28,269 bases of DNA from Hymenoscyphus infarciens (taxonomy: Eukaryota > Ascomycota > Leotiomycetes > Helotiales > Helotiaceae): the NCBI GenBank assembly GCA_001414345.1, contig LLCB01000505.1:1-28269 (forward strand), given 5' to 3'. Shown here one piece after another: positions 1 to 12,840 of this stretch. The position numbers were made by a program, and so were the translations under genes. Numbering within the stretch: the stretch's first letter is position 1; each line of letters opens with the position of its first letter. Below the pieces are notes generated by a model that was not told the DNA's origin, did not search any database, and saw nothing but the letters and a program-made list of their open reading frames with translations.

Positions 1-476
1 TTTCTAAGCTTAATTTATAAGCTCTACTAATAAATTAGTATTAGAAATTAGCTTTTAGATACTACTCTTATTTCTAAGCTTAATTTAATTAGCTCTACTA
101 ATAAATTAGTATTAGAAATTAGCTTTTAGATACTACTCTTATTTCTAAGCTTAATTTATTAGCTCTACTAATAAATTAATATTAGAAATTAAGTTTTAGA
201 TACTTATCTTATTTCTAAGCTTAATTTATTAGCTCTACTAATAAATTAGTATAAGAAATTAGCTTTTTAATATATATCTTATTTCTAATCTTAATTTATT
301 AGCTTAACTAGTAAATTAGTATTAGAAATTAGCTTTTATATACTACTCTTATTTCTAAGCTTAATTTATTAGCTCTACTAATAAATTAGTCTTAGAAACT
401 AGCTTTTATATACTTACTTATATAAGCTTAACTTATTAGAGATACTAATAAATTAGTATTAGACTATAACCTTTTA
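1..476 (+). repeat. left tandem array of 70-bp hairpin repeat
   Basis: About seven head-to-tail copies of a 70-71 bp unit start at 1, 71, 142, 212, 282, 352 and about 421; the last is degenerate. Each unit begins TTTCTAAGCTTAATTTATTA and holds an imperfect inverted repeat: TTTCTAA, 3 nt, TAATTTATTAG, loop CTCTA, CTAATAAATTA, 3 nt, TTAGAAA. The stem therefore has 18 pairs with a 3-nt internal loop. The copies differ by point changes. The same unit occurs in reverse complement at 27521-28269. The array reaches base 1, so its full length is unknown. It could be the subterminal repeat of a large transposon or a dispersed satellite. Confidence 0.93.
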
Positions 477-2914
477 GTTCTTTAAACTTATATACTCTTT
501 ATATATTTATCTCTTACTTTATTATTTTCTATATAGTATATATCTATATACCTTCTAGTTCTTCTTCTAATCCAAATCCTTACTTATTTTTCTATTTTAC
601 TACGTCTATATATCTATCTACTATGGTTTTAATACTCCTAAGCTCGTCTTTTTATATAATATGTTTTTAAGTAGTAAAGCTCTTTAAGCTTAAGGCGTTA
701 CTTCTCTTATTATATATATTTTTTAAATTTTAGTATAGCCTCCTCTTCTCTTAGACTTCTTCTAGCTAGTATATATACCTAACGTATCTAACTCTATAGC
801 TCTTAAGATGTTAAATATATAAAAGTCTATAGCTAATATAAATCGATCTATTTTATACTATTTATTTCCTTAATACTAACCTCTCTCTAACCTAGAGTCT
901 TTAAAACTCGGTTTTTATAAAATATCTACTTAATATCTAAGCTCTTTTACCTCTAAATTACTAAATAATAAGGACTTATATTATAATATTTGAAAATAGG
1001 TTAAAGAGGAGAATAAGACTACGTAGTTCCTTATATAATATAAAGATCTTAGAGAAAAGACTTTACTTCTTTTTAATAAATCGTACTTTAGTTTCTTATA
1101 AGATAAGAACCTTTATATAATTAAGAGTATAGAACTACTATTAATAATATAAAAGTAATATATTAACTTTACTTTAATCTATTTTATTAAAATCTAGTAA
1201 GTATAAGTTAAGATAAGGTTTTTAATATATATAAAAAGAGGTAGTAAGAGAAGTAAGTTAGATTATAAGATCTAAGATCGTTTTTAAAGTCTTTTAAGAG
1301 ATCTAGAGTTTCTTAACTCTTAGTTTAATACTACTATTTATAAGGTTCTAGCTACTAAAGTTAGAGTTAGCTTTAGAAACTAAAAGAACCGCCTCTAATA
1401 AGAATTAGTATATTATTAACGACTAAATCTACTCTCTCCTTATCCCTACTATACTATTTTATAGGTAGAATAGGTATTAGCCTTATATAGTTCTTATAGT
1501 AATTTACCTAGAGTATAGGAATCTTAACTATTATTAAATAAGAGCTAGTATCTATAAAATAAGAGAGAGTTTAAAGCGTTTTATAATATAGAGCTTATTC
1601 TTTAGTCTAATATCTATATTATAACTTTTAAATAACTTAATAGAATTTAATCTTATATTAGACTTACTAGAAAAGGATATAATATTTAAGAATAGCTTAA
1701 TAACTAGGTAGGCTCTAGTCTTAACTAGAATATTAGTATAAGTACTCTACCTCTAGCTATAGTTCTTAATACTAAACTATTATAGTAATTAGCTTCTACT
1801 TCTTTTTAACTATTACTAGGCTTTAAGTATACTTAAGTACTTTAAGAACTTAATACTAGAATACTCTCTAGTTTAACTTCTACTATATTAAGAGTTAATT
1901 CTTCTTTATTACTCTTAGTAAGTATAATTCGACTTTTAAAGTAATATAAATATATAATATAAGAGTCTAAAGATATTCGGTATACTAGCTTAGTTAGCTC
2001 TTATATATAATAATATAATTTTTATAGAAGATATATAAGTTCTTCTTACTTTAGAGTTATTATATTTAATAGAAGTATTAATATAGATTAGTAGACTTAG
2101 TATAATATTATTCTTTCTATTAATAGAGCTATAAATTTATTCTATTTTATAAGAAGCTATAATATCGAGTTTAAAATTTTTCTAACTAAGTAGTAATAAG
2201 TTTAATAGTAGTACTAATTATTCTATTCTCTTTATTTCTCTAAGTATATTTTATAATATATATAGCTTAAGTAAATCTAATAGGTTTTAAAAACTATTAT
2301 AATATTATAAACTTCTAATTTTACCTCTAATATTAACTCTTACTACTTAGGTATAAGATAGAATATTATAAGTAAGTAATACTATAAGGCTTTATCTAAT
2401 TAATTATATAAAGTAATTACTTTTTTCTTCTTAATACTCTACTTAAGAAATAGTTAAATATCTTATTATTCTCTACTTAACTTATATAACTAACCTACTA
2501 CTACCTAGAGCGCTTATATAGTACTAAGAATATTAAATTATAATTTATATACTACTAGTCTCTACCTTCTTCTTATATACTCCTTAATACGTTTATATCT
2601 TATCTAGCCACTAGTTATAACTCCTTAGTTTAAATTAATTATACTAATACTTAGTCTAATTTAAAGAGCTTAACTCTATAGCTCTTAGATACTTTTAACT
2701 AGGAACTGTTTTATATCCTTAATAAAAGGTAAAGATAGTAAGAAAAGAGATAAAGGGAATAAGAAAGGAAAATACTTAAAAAGATAGTAGCTTCTAATAA
2801 GTCTATCTAGCTATATATAAAGTCTAAGCTAATATAGAACTTACTAATTACTTATTAAACCTTTAATAAAGAAGTAAGACCTAATAACTAAATATAAACG
2901 TTATAAGATAATAA
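477..2914. other. No supportable gene; decayed sequence
   Basis: No gene can be defended here. From about 1640 to 2330 one plus-strand register reads with runs of 15-20 codons between stops, including a short Asn/Arg/Ile-rich stretch near 2040-2200, but stop density is not clearly below that of neighbouring registers. The first 500 bases after the array are pyrimidine-rich on the plus strand. No repeat, RNA gene or regulatory site was recognised. Confidence 0.5.
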
Positions 2915-3215
2915 AAAGGAGATATAATAAAGTTTAACTATAATATAATATATATATAAAATAGTCTTAAAATTACTCTTTTAATATAGTATATAATTCT
3001 AATAAATATATATATTACTAATAGAAAAAAAGGAGATATAATAGAGTATAGCTAAAGTATAGTCCTTATATATAGTAAGGTTAAAAATATTCCTTTATAA
3101 ATAAACTTAAGAAGATATAGTAAGGTAATAGATATACTTTAATAAGATATATAAATTACTAAAAGTATTAAAGAAAGTATAATAGAGTTTAGCTAAATTA
3201 TAGTATATATATAAA
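2915..3215. repeat. Diverged dispersed repeat, three copies
   Basis: A motif of about 30-40 bp beginning AAAGGAGATATAATA and followed by a GTTTAACTA-like segment occurs at about 2915, 3029 and 3170 (third copy AAGAAAGTATAATAGAGTTT). Spacings are unequal (about 114 and 141 bp), so this is not a clean tandem array. The copies have diverged by point changes. Function unknown. Confidence 0.45.
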
Positions 3216-4141
3216 AGAGAAGCGAAAGTATACTTTTATAGAGTAAGAAAGAGTTATAAGAGAAAGAATTTAAATTATATTTAATCTATTTTTTTAGTAT
3301 AGTAGTATTTAATATATAGATTAGTTCCTTTATATATAATTCTAGTATATAGTTTTAATAAGATTCTATTATATAATAATACGTTATAGCTACTTTATAT
3401 ACTATATATTATTACTATAAAGGATTATATAAGCTTTATATTATTATCTAGCTTTCTTAACCCTAGCTATAGATTATATTATAAGAGTAATATTCTAGAT
3501 AGTTAATATAATATTCTTAGAAGTAGTATACTTTATTATAAATATAATATAATTAGAGTATTACTAAAGGCTTTTATTATTTAAGAATCTAGCTACTATT
3601 TAAATAGTTTCCTTAGTTACTCTTATACTTCTAGATTTATAATATTCTTAAGATATAAAAGTAAAAATTTAAAAAGTAGTAGAGAGAAAGAGTAAGTAAG
3701 TGTCTTTTTAAGTTAATTAAAGAATTAAAGAATTAGTAACTTATAATTATTAAAAACTAGGCCTAGCTTAACTTCTTATCTTATCTATACTAGGAATTAC
3801 TATAAATATATTTTAAATAAGATATTTAATAGAAAAAATAACTAGCTCTCTTAAGCTTAAAAGTATTTTACCTTACTAGTAAAAATCTTTAATAAGCTAG
3901 CTTAGTTATAAGTATATCTAAGAAGGAATTATAATCTACTATCTCTAAGGCTTTATTATAATATAAAAGAAAGAATATATAATAGAAACGCCTAACTATA
4001 GTAGTACCTTAAGTTAGAAATAAAAAGAGTATATATTATAGAAACACTCTATATTATACTAACGCCTTATATTAGAAATTTAATAAGTATATATAATAGA
4101 AGAAAAAAGCTAAAGAAAACTAAATTATTAAAAACTATCTA
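3216..4141. other. No gene seen; short AT-rich repeats near 3968-4115
   Basis: No coding frame stands out. At about 3968, 4026 and 4086 a segment of the form AGTATATATAATAGAA (with variants) recurs about every 60 bp, the first two copies followed by ACGCC or ACACT. These look like remnants of a short diverged tandem repeat. Nothing else was recognised. Confidence 0.4.
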
Positions 4142-5404
4142 GCTTAACTAAGCTATAGCTAGTTCTTATAATTCCTAAGCTTCTTTTATAAAATAAACCT
4201 TCTTCTTCTTATTAGCTATTCTAGTCTACTCTTATACTTTAAATACTATAGACTTAGAAAGTAACTTAAGATTTAAGACTCTTATCTTATATATATTATA
4301 CTATCTAACTATATAGATAAAAGTGTTAAGAATAAAAGACTTAAGTAGGCTAGATCTAGCCTTCTTAATAGTAAGTAAAGTAATAAGATTAGATTAATAG
4401 ATTTTCTTAAAAGCGTTATCTAATTTTAGAAGGGTTTTAAGAGAGTTATAGACAGCTTTAAAAAGGGGATTAATAAAGAACTAGGAGAACTTAGCTATTC
4501 TTAGCTTAGTCTTAATAAGTTTTATTCCCTTATTAATAGCTCTACTCTATTATTAATTAAGTATAAGCGTCTTATAAACTATTATTTCTAGTATAATAAG
4601 GATATATTAAGTTTCTAGCTCTAGTAATATAAAAGGGTTTAAACTATTAGCTTATAGTATTATATTTATAGACGTTAGGAAAAGAAGCTAAGCTAGAGGT
4701 TAAGCTAATAGAGCTATTAGAGTATATAGTTTAAAAGTTAAGTAAGATAGTATAGTAAATAATAAGAATAAGTATCTAGTATACTTTTCTACCCTTTTAA
4801 ATAGAGTATATATAAGAAGAGAGTGCTTAAGATTTATAGATAGGTTAGTAGTAGCTAGAGTTATTAATAGCGTTCTTAGAGTAGTCTACTAAATAGTAAG
4901 ATTAGTACTATCTTTACTCTAAAAACTACTTAAAGGGTTATTAGTACTTACTCTAATTCTATTAGATATAAGCTATCTATATAAGTCTATAGTACTTAAG
5001 CTATAACGTCTAAGGAAGTTTATTAAATATATATTTATAATAGTAAGCGCTTTATTAGAGTATTTCTTATAATATTTATTTATAGCTTCTAAGATTATAA
5101 GTGTTTAAAGGTATTAGTTTCTAGTTATTAAAAATAATAAACACTTATACTATTTTAGTTTAAAGCTTTTTATAATAGACGTTAAGAGGAGTCTTAGATT
5201 ATAAAGAGTTAGTAAGAGGCTACTAACTAGTATAAGACTTTATAGTATTATATTATAATAGTATATAGTATAGTAGTAGAGGAGATCGAGGATTATAAGG
5301 TTATTAGTAGAGTAGCTAGGATAATAGTAATACTAATATTAGTAAAGTTATAGATTAGATAATAACTAAGTTAATATAATAATAAATAGTTATATACTAA
5401 GATA
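4142..5404 (+). pseudogene. Decayed coding remnant, unidentified
   Basis: In the register starting at 4142 the plus strand reads as a broken protein of about 420 codons interrupted only by TAA/TAG. The clearest part is 4200-4620, with 7 stops in the 100 codons from 4322 and a charged stretch (Lys, Arg, Asp, Glu, Gly) around 4436-4500. A second charged stretch, Glu/Asp-rich, is at 5278-5310. Start and end are unknown. The register is the same as that of the downstream remnant starting at 5564, but about 160 bp of stop-rich sequence lies between. No family motif was recognised. Part of the signal may be chance in skewed sequence. Confidence 0.35.
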
Positions 5405-5563
5405 ACTATACTCTACTAATATTATAGTATTTTACTTCTAAGAAAGGTAATTCTATAAGAATTAGCCTTATATAGTTTTCTTACTATTATTACCTAAGCT
5501 TAATAGTCTATTTATTATATCTAATTGTCTTACTTATTAGCTAACTAGTCTATTAATTTTATA

Positions 5564-7504
5564 ATGCCTTCTTAAATACTTAAAAGATTAAGAACTTTAA
5601 AAACCTTAGCTATTACTCTAAAGAAAGTAATACCTTTTAAGACCTTAGCTAATACTTTAAAGAAAGCTTATTTAAAGACTTCTACTATAAAGAAAATCTA
5701 TTCTATAAAGCTAACCTAGATAGCTATATATTAAAATTTATTATATAAATACTTTTAACTAGTATTAGAGGACTTAATAGATATTATAAAAGGGTTAAAG
5801 AGTCTAGAGGTTCTATAAAGTAGTATTATTATAAGTTAAGCTTAAAAGAGAAAGCTTTTACTATTTATAAATAAATCTCTAAGATTAAAAAAGAGGAATA
5901 GGTTTATAGAGCTTAAAGATAATAACTCTTTTAATAATAAGGAAGAGAGTAAGGAGATTAATAAAGATAATAAAGATAGACTTAGAACTTAGGCCTTTTA
6001 CTTTCTTATTCCTATTACTTATTTATAACCTACTACTATATAGAAATTATATATAAAAGTTAAGAAAGAACTTAAATAGGTATCTATTAAAGCTATAGTA
6101 AACTATTAGATAGAAGTTCTCTATATATAATTAACTAAATCTTAATAATATAGTCTCTTACTAAAAGATATAGGCTTATTAGAGAATACTATATTATACT
6201 ATCTTAATAGTATTAATATTATATACCTTCTTTAGATATAACCTATTAAGTATTTAGATAAGAATTAGCTTTAAACAGATATTAGATTAGTATTATAATA
6301 GATAAAGTAGTTATCTTATAATTCTATAAAGAAATACTTAAAAGATAACCTATATAATTATAATATAAAAGAATTATAAGCTAAAGTTAAAGAATTATAT
6401 AGTATTAATAACCTAATATATAATAATACTATATAAAAGGAGCTATAAAGGAAACTAATATAGAAGGTTAAGAATACTAGTTATATTATTAAAAATAAGT
6501 ATTCTTAAAAGAATAACTAAGGTATAATAGTTTTTAAGTCTAAAACCGATTATTAGTAGGATTCTAAGTTTACTCTTAGAAAAAGAAAGACTAAGGCTAA
6601 AAAAGAGGAGAGACTAGATAATAAGATAATTAGTAGTATTTATTAAGATTTAATATAGTAACTATAAACCTATAAACCTTATTTTAGTTATTTATAATAC
6701 TAATAACTAGTAGAAGTTTTTAGAAGTATACTTAGAAGTAGAGAGGATCTTTAGAGATTAATAAGTATAGTAATCTTTTTATTTAAGTAATATTTTAAGT
6801 TAGAATTTTAATAGTATATAATAGAGTTTAATTAATTAGTAGATAGCTAACTATATACTCCTTATATTTCTTATACTTATAATTAAGCTTTAGATAAATA
6901 TCTAAGATAATTAGAGTAGTAGAATAAATATCTATTCTATAGTTTTACTCTAAATTACTAGTCTAGAAGTAGAGTATCTAAGTATATTATAGATATTAAT
7001 AGAAGTATATCTAAGAATATTATTATAAGTAAAGTTAAAGCTATTATTTAAGAGACTAATAAGGCTTATATTTATACTTTACTTCTATATCTCTTTTATA
7101 ATAAAGAACTCTTTAATTTTAATAATTTTTTATAAGATAATAATAATAATATTAGAATATAAGGTTTCTCTTAAAGACTACTTAAAGATAGATGAGATAG
7201 AGAAGAGGATACTATTATATATAGATTTAGAGATATAGTACTTAGCTTAAATAACTATACTATTATAAATAGAGATAGAGATATAAGGCTTAAATTAGAT
7301 AAAAATACTATAGTAGGTAAAGATAGAGGTATAGAGCTTAGATTAGATAAGTATACTATAATAGATAGAGTTAGAGATATAAAGCTTAGAACTAGTAGTA
7401 ATCTTAAGAATAGTAAGAGTGTTAATAATTATAAGGTATAGACTAGAAGAGAGGTAGAGATATATAGATATACTATTATAGATATAGTAATAGTAAAGAA
7501 TAGA
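5564..7504 (+). pseudogene. Decayed gene for a basic, coiled-coil and repeat protein
   Basis: A rare surviving ATG at 5564-5566 (MPS, then a stop of the Gln type) opens a register that stays protein-like for nearly 2 kb. Open runs include 5579-5716 (46 codons), 5846-5989 (48 codons) and 7196-7438 (81 codons, with one stop in the 103 codons to 7504). Near the start an 8-residue motif of the form TLAxTLKK occurs twice, 39 bp apart. Residues at 5880-5990 are rich in Asn, Lys, Glu and Asp, as in a disordered linker. Around 6370-6470 the pattern suggests a coiled coil. At 6570-6625 there is a basic patch (LRKRKTKAKK) like a nuclear signal. The 3' part carries a 16-residue repeat. The same register continues to about 8830, so this may be the 5' half of a protein of over 1000 residues. 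Family not recognised. Confidence 0.55.
7211..7402 (+). repeat. 48-bp in-frame repeat (16 residues), four units
   Basis: Four consecutive 48-bp units start at 7211, 7259, 7307 and 7355. In the register of the enclosing remnant each reads as T-I-[IV]-x3-R-[DG]-I-x-L-x, with L-[DN] following in the first three. For example, unit 2 is TIINRDRDIRLKLDKN and unit 3 is TIVGKDRGIELRLDKY. Units differ at both DNA and residue level, so the array is older than the latest RIP rounds. A fifth, degenerate trace may lie near 7460-7485. The multiple-of-three period and lack of stops support past coding on the plus strand. Confidence 0.75.
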
Positions 7505-8830
7505 TAGGCTAATATAGTACTTTAAAAAGACTAGAAGGTTATAATTCATAGAATACTAGAAACTAAGAGAAGCTCTTTAGTCTATAGCTAGATAAAGTAT
7601 AATATAGTTATAATATACTCTTATACTAATATTATAACTAAAAGAATATTAAATTATTAGATAATCTATTATCTTAGAATAAGTTCTACCCTAGCTTTAG
7701 ATAATTAGCTTTTCTTTTATCTTATTAAATTTAACTCTAGCTTAAAATTATATATATTCTCTTAACTACTAAATACCTTAAACCTTAACTTTACTATTTA
7801 TATATAATATTCTTAGACTTAGCTTTATCTTCTCTACTATTTATACTTAGTATAATAGCTTTAATTTTAATTACGTTCTTTAATAGTATCTATCTCTACT
7901 AGCTATTTAATAATTACTAATATTAATTCTAAACTGTGCTAAATATAATAAATAATATACTTTCTTAAGTACTAACTCTACTATTAGTTATTATAGAGTA
8001 TATAAATACTTATATTTTAGTATAAGATAGAGTTTTAATTATAATTCCTTATAACCTTTTTCTAGATAAATTATAAAAGGAGTCTTTATAACTTAGAGTA
8101 AAGTATAAGAAATAGCTCTAATAGAACTAAAACATTCTAAGTATATTAAAGTAATTTACTATAGATATAAATAATCTATAAGAAGTATAAGATAATTTAG
8201 AAGAGATAAGTAGTTATATTATAGTATAAGAGGAAAATGATTTAATTAGAAAGAATAAGTATAACTATTATACTTAAAATATATATTTTACTTTCTTTTT
8301 ATTAATATTATATAATCTTCTAACTTATATAAACTCTTAGATAAGTAAGTATATTTCTTAAGCCTTAAGTATTATATAGTTAAGAACTAAGGATAATAAG
8401 ATAGGTTCTCTTAGATTATAATCTTTAAGTAAAATCTAATAATAAGAATAAGATAAAATTAAGAAGTTAAAGTACTAATATAAATTTATTACCTCTAAAA
8501 ACTCTAAAACGTTTAACTAATAACTTCTATAATATTAAGCTAAGTACTACTATATAATATCTAAAGAACTTAGGATTCTAAGAAAATTAGAACCTATAGA
8601 ATTAGAAAGAGAGAGCGAGTTATAAGTACTATTTTATTTAAAACTATAAAAGAGTATATAAAGAGATATACTAGTATATACTTAGAAAGTAGTAAGGTAA
8701 AAGATATTAAATAATATATACTAGAGAAGTAAGAAATAAGCTTTAGTAGGTTTAATAATATAAAAGATACTTTAAGTTATTAAAATTTACTTTTTTAAAA
8801 GTAGAAGACTTTAATTATTAGATTTATAAT
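7505..8830 (+). pseudogene. Possible 3' continuation of the 5564 remnant
   Basis: The register of the upstream remnant continues with more frequent stops through 7505-8400. It becomes more protein-like again at about 8440-8830, with runs rich in Lys, Arg, Tyr and Glu such as the stretch at 8600-8680. Plus-strand codons here are purine-rich. It could be the C-terminal part of the same gene or a separate one. No motif was recognised. Confidence 0.3.
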
Positions 8831-9560
8831 TCTCTTTAACCTCTAACTTCTTACTCTATTCGTCTATCTATTCTAGTATAGAGTTCTATTCTTTTTCCTT
8901 CTTATTAGCTAACTGTTTTCTTATTATCTCTATTTAGTCTCTATTATATACTTTTATTATATTAAAACCTAAAGGTTTTATATTTCTAACTAATTATATT
9001 AACCTTCTTTTCCTTAGTTCTTTATTTAGAAAAACTCGTTATACTTAGTTTTATATCTTTCTTTTTTTTATTAATTAATCTTATTCTACTCTTCTTTCTT
9101 TTTCTTCTAATATATATATCCTTACTTCTAATTTTACTATAATTATATTAACTTCTTACTAATAATACTACTAAGCTACTTCTATTTTCTTATCTACTTT
9201 TTATAAGATTATTACTTAGTCTACTTAGCTATATATTATACTTACTTTGCTTATTTTATTAGATATATAATTAATACTATCTCTTTTACTATAGTTAAAT
9301 CCTCTATTATAATTTATAATATTCTTAAAAGTATCTTAACTAGTGTCCTTATAAAGCTAATTTCTCTTAATTTATATTTTATTATCTATTATAAAAGGCT
9401 TATTTATAGTATTAAAGCTAGATAAATTATTAAGAAGTACTTATAACTCTAGAGAAAACACTTTATAGCTTCTTTTTAAATACTAAGTTAAAAGCTTCTA
9501 ATAACTAACTTATTTTTAATAAAGATAATTCTATTAATTAAGTATCTTTTACTAAGATAT
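8830..9560 (-). pseudogene. Decayed minus-strand coding remnant, charged
   Basis: The plus strand turns pyrimidine-rich here. One minus-strand register reads as a Lys/Arg/Glu/Gln-rich protein, best at about 8850-9080 and 9290-9400. A Lys/Glu run is encoded near 9080-9100. Stop density is about 13 percent of codons, high even for RIP-converted Gln and Trp, so support is modest. If real, it converges on the plus-strand remnant ending at about 8830. The order (charged region, Gln-rich linker, basic end) resembles nucleic-acid-binding proteins of retroelements, but no zinc knuckle or other diagnostic motif is visible. Confidence 0.3.
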
Positions 9561-10199
9561 TTAAGAAATATAGTTATAGAGAGTAGTAAAAAAGGGCTTT
9601 AATAAATAGTTATAGCTATTTATTAAACCTAACTTAAAGTAAGTACTTATTAAAGATAATTTAATTATATAATATAATTTTTAGAATAGGTATATTAAAA
9701 GATTAAATTTAAGGTTCTTTAGATATATTTTATAATACTCTAGAAGAGTAATATAGTTTAAGTATAAGTAAGTTTCTATTATTACTATTTTTACTCTTAT
9801 AGAAATGTTTTCTTCCTTTTAAATAGAAAATAATTAGTAGAGATTCCCTTCTTCTTTTAAAGAAGAGGACTTTACTCTTTTTTTTAAATATACTACTCTT
9901 ACTACTTTACTATCTTAAATACCTTAAATAGGAATTAGATATATATATTAAATATATAAACGCTTTATTAATACTAACTATATTAGTACCTTAGTATAAT
10001 AAGTAGTACTATAAGCTAGTAATTCTAATATACTTATAAGCTCTTATATTATAGCTATAATAAACCTAGTTAACTAGATTATAGAAGTAAGAGAGTATAG
10101 AATAACTCGGTTTATAAGTAGGTAAGGTAGAGAGAGGGTAATAAGATAGAGGTAGATAGAAATTAATTTAAATACTTAATCTAGTAAATCTTTTATAAA
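9561..10199. other. No gene or repeat recognised
   Basis: All registers carry frequent stops and no tandem structure was seen. It lies between a possible minus-strand remnant and a plus-strand one, so a divergent promoter region is conceivable, but nothing in the sequence shows it. Confidence 0.4.
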
Positions 10200-12840
10200 T
10201 CTTTTATCTTTTAACTCTTTTAGTTTTCTCTATAACTAAGATAATAAAATAATAATCTTATAATTTTACTAACTATAAATTAAACTACCTTATCTAGATT
10301 ATCTATTACTTAAAGAGTTAGTACTAATATTAACTCTAGAGAGCTACCTTAACTTAGAGTAAGAGGATTAGCCTTTTTAAATATCTTATTTTAGTTTATA
10401 CGTTCTTCTAAATATATCTTTAAGTACTTAAGTACCTCCTACCTTTATATAATAACTTAAAGGTTTACTAAACTTTTTAAACTAATCTACTAATACCTTA
10501 CTTTACTACTTATTAGAACTAGTTAACTTTATAAAAGAAGATTTTAACCCTAGAATTACTAAGTTAGATTATATTAATAAAAAGGCTTTTAAAGGTATTT
10601 AGTAATTAGTAAATAACTTTATAAATATCTTAGAGTATTATATAAGAATAAATAGACTTTAAAAGAGTTATATTATTTTAAGAGTATATTAAAAGCTTTT
10701 AGATTATTATATACTTTATTTTAGAGATTTAACTTTATAGAATTAGTACTAAGCTAAGAATAGCTTTTAAATTCTAGAGTAGTACTATAGACTAGAAAAT
10801 AAATAGAAGAATTCTAAAGATCTCTTTTCTAGTAGTTAAGGCTTAAGATAGTTTAAGTATAAATATAAGAATGTCTTAGATAAAGAAAGGAGGCGTTTAA
10901 AAGAATAAGTAATATAAAAACATTTTAAACTATTTTAAGATCTACTACGTCTTTTATAAGAGAATAAGGATATAACTTAATATAATAAGAGTCTAGTCTA
11001 CTAGGTTTATACTAAAGAGAAAAGATAAGCAAAGATTTATTAGAACATAATTATATAATACTATATAATTATAAGTTATAATATTTAAGCTTACCTAATA
11101 TCTTTAGACTAATATAAATAGTCTAAGAAGTTAGAAACCTTAGAGTATAAAATAGTATTTCTTATTACTAATAAAGAGGTAAATAAGACTACTAAAATAT
11201 TAACTTCTAAAAGAACTCTAATTAGCCTATAGTACCTTAAAGTAATTAAAGCTAAATATCTTAGTCTATCTTATTTTAATATATTTATTAAGACTAGACT
11301 ATATACTATTTAACTATTTCCTAAAAGGCTTAATAGAGTAAGAACTACGCTTTTAAAAGAATATAAAATCTAAAGAGAGGAAAGCCCTTATCTAACTAGC
11401 TACTAACCTAGCTAGGATCCTCTACTATACTCTCTAAGAGGTTCTATACCTCTAGTAGGTTTTATACCTATTAGAGTAGTAGTCTTAGTAGTATCTATCT
11501 AATTACCTAATATAAAGGTACTATAATTAAAAAGTACTTAAAAATTAATTAAAGAGTATACTAGTATAATAGATAAGAGAATAAGTAGATTACTTAATTT
11601 AAATAAATAGAAGGAGGTATTTAAGAAGTATAACTTAGAACTTATTTATAATATACTAAGTATAAAATAGTAGAGGATTTAAGATATATAAAATAGTAAG
11701 TTAAGATAAATATCTAATAATAAGAAGAATACCTAAGCCTAGATTTATTAAGGTTTATTTATAGTTCTACCTTTAATATATTTTAGAAAAAGAGATTTAT
11801 AGATTCTAATAAGAATTATTAAGTTAGTAACTATATTTATCTCTTAGCTTACTATATTAGTTTCCTATTAATACTTAGAGATCTCTAAAAGCTTATATAT
11901 ACTAGCTATTCTAGTACTTCTTCTTATTATTACCTCTATTACTTTCCTATATTATTATTAAAAGTATTAATATACTAGAAGATTTATTATATACTTACTC
12001 TTCTCTCTTCTCTTAACTTAATTTCCTCTTCTCTTTTCCTATTAAATTATAAAATCTCTATTATTTATATTAGTTAATTAACTTAACTAAGAGGTTAGAG
12101 TAGCTTTCTATAACCTCTTAAAAACTAAGCTTAAAAAAGAGCTTAAGAACTTAGATACTATTAGCTTAATAAAGTAATAATAAATTAATTTTATAATTAC
12201 TAGTTCTAACTCTACTCTTTTCTCTTAAATACTATATCTTAGAAAGTCTTTACTCTTCTTACCTATATAGACTACTTTATACTTTTAAACTAATATAAAT
12301 ATTAATATATATTCTCCTTTTTTAATAGGAATAATTTTAGTATTATAGCTTAAACTACTTTTAAATAACTATAATAAATAACTATAGTCTACTCTACCTT
12401 ATCTCTTACTATAAACCCTTAAACGACTTTACTTATCTACTACTCTTATCTACTAGTCTCTTCTTATTACTTTCTAGCCTCTTTACCTTCTTTAATTAAT
12501 ACTTTACTACTAATTTAACTTCTTAACTAAAACTATAACCGTTATTACTTAATAATAGAATAAAAATCTATTTCCTATATAAAGCTAAGTCTAATTAAGA
12601 AGGATAAAAAGCATATTAAAGCCTAAGTAGCTACTAAAGTAAAAGTATAATAAGATAAAGAAAATATAAATATTAATAAAGCTAATTACCTACTAATATA
12701 GTAGAACTATAATATAGATTACTACTACGAATTTAGTAGCTATTCGATTTATACTCCTTATCCTCTTTACTATCTTATTTACCTAGACTATAGCTTATAG
12801 CCCTTTCTTAAATAGTTCTAGATAAGAGTTAGGCTTAAGT
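10200..12840 (+). pseudogene. Long weak coding remnant, plus strand
   Basis: The register beginning at 10201 reads with about 10 percent stops over 10321-11400, against about 12 percent on the opposite strand in the same register. It has charged stretches such as KYKNVLDKERRRLKE near 10861-10905 and a long open run at 11155-11230. From about 11880 to 12500 the reading is very hydrophobic. RIP itself turns Ala, Thr, Ser and Pro codons into Val, Ile, Leu and Phe, so this should not be read as membrane segments. The same register leads into the better remnant at 12841. Two genes or one very large gene are both possible. No family recognised. Confidence 0.33.

Noticed and set aside
1..476. CRISPR-like array from regularly repeated palindromic units
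   Set aside because: The units are contiguous 70-bp tandem copies without unique spacers, and the DNA carries a fungal RIP signature.
7343..7549. 68-codon minus-strand ORF with ATG, Ile/Tyr/Ser/Leu-rich
   Set aside because: It is the antisense of the plus-strand remnant with the 16-residue repeat. Its ATG comes from a surviving CAT at 7547-7549, its product is low-complexity hydrophobic residues without a motif, and the plus strand explains the repeat period and charged residues better.
11880..12520. Apparent transmembrane segments in the plus-strand register
   Set aside because: RIP turns Ala, Thr, Ser and Pro codons into Val, Ile, Leu and Phe, so hydrophobic runs are expected in any RIPed frame and are not evidence of membrane proteins.
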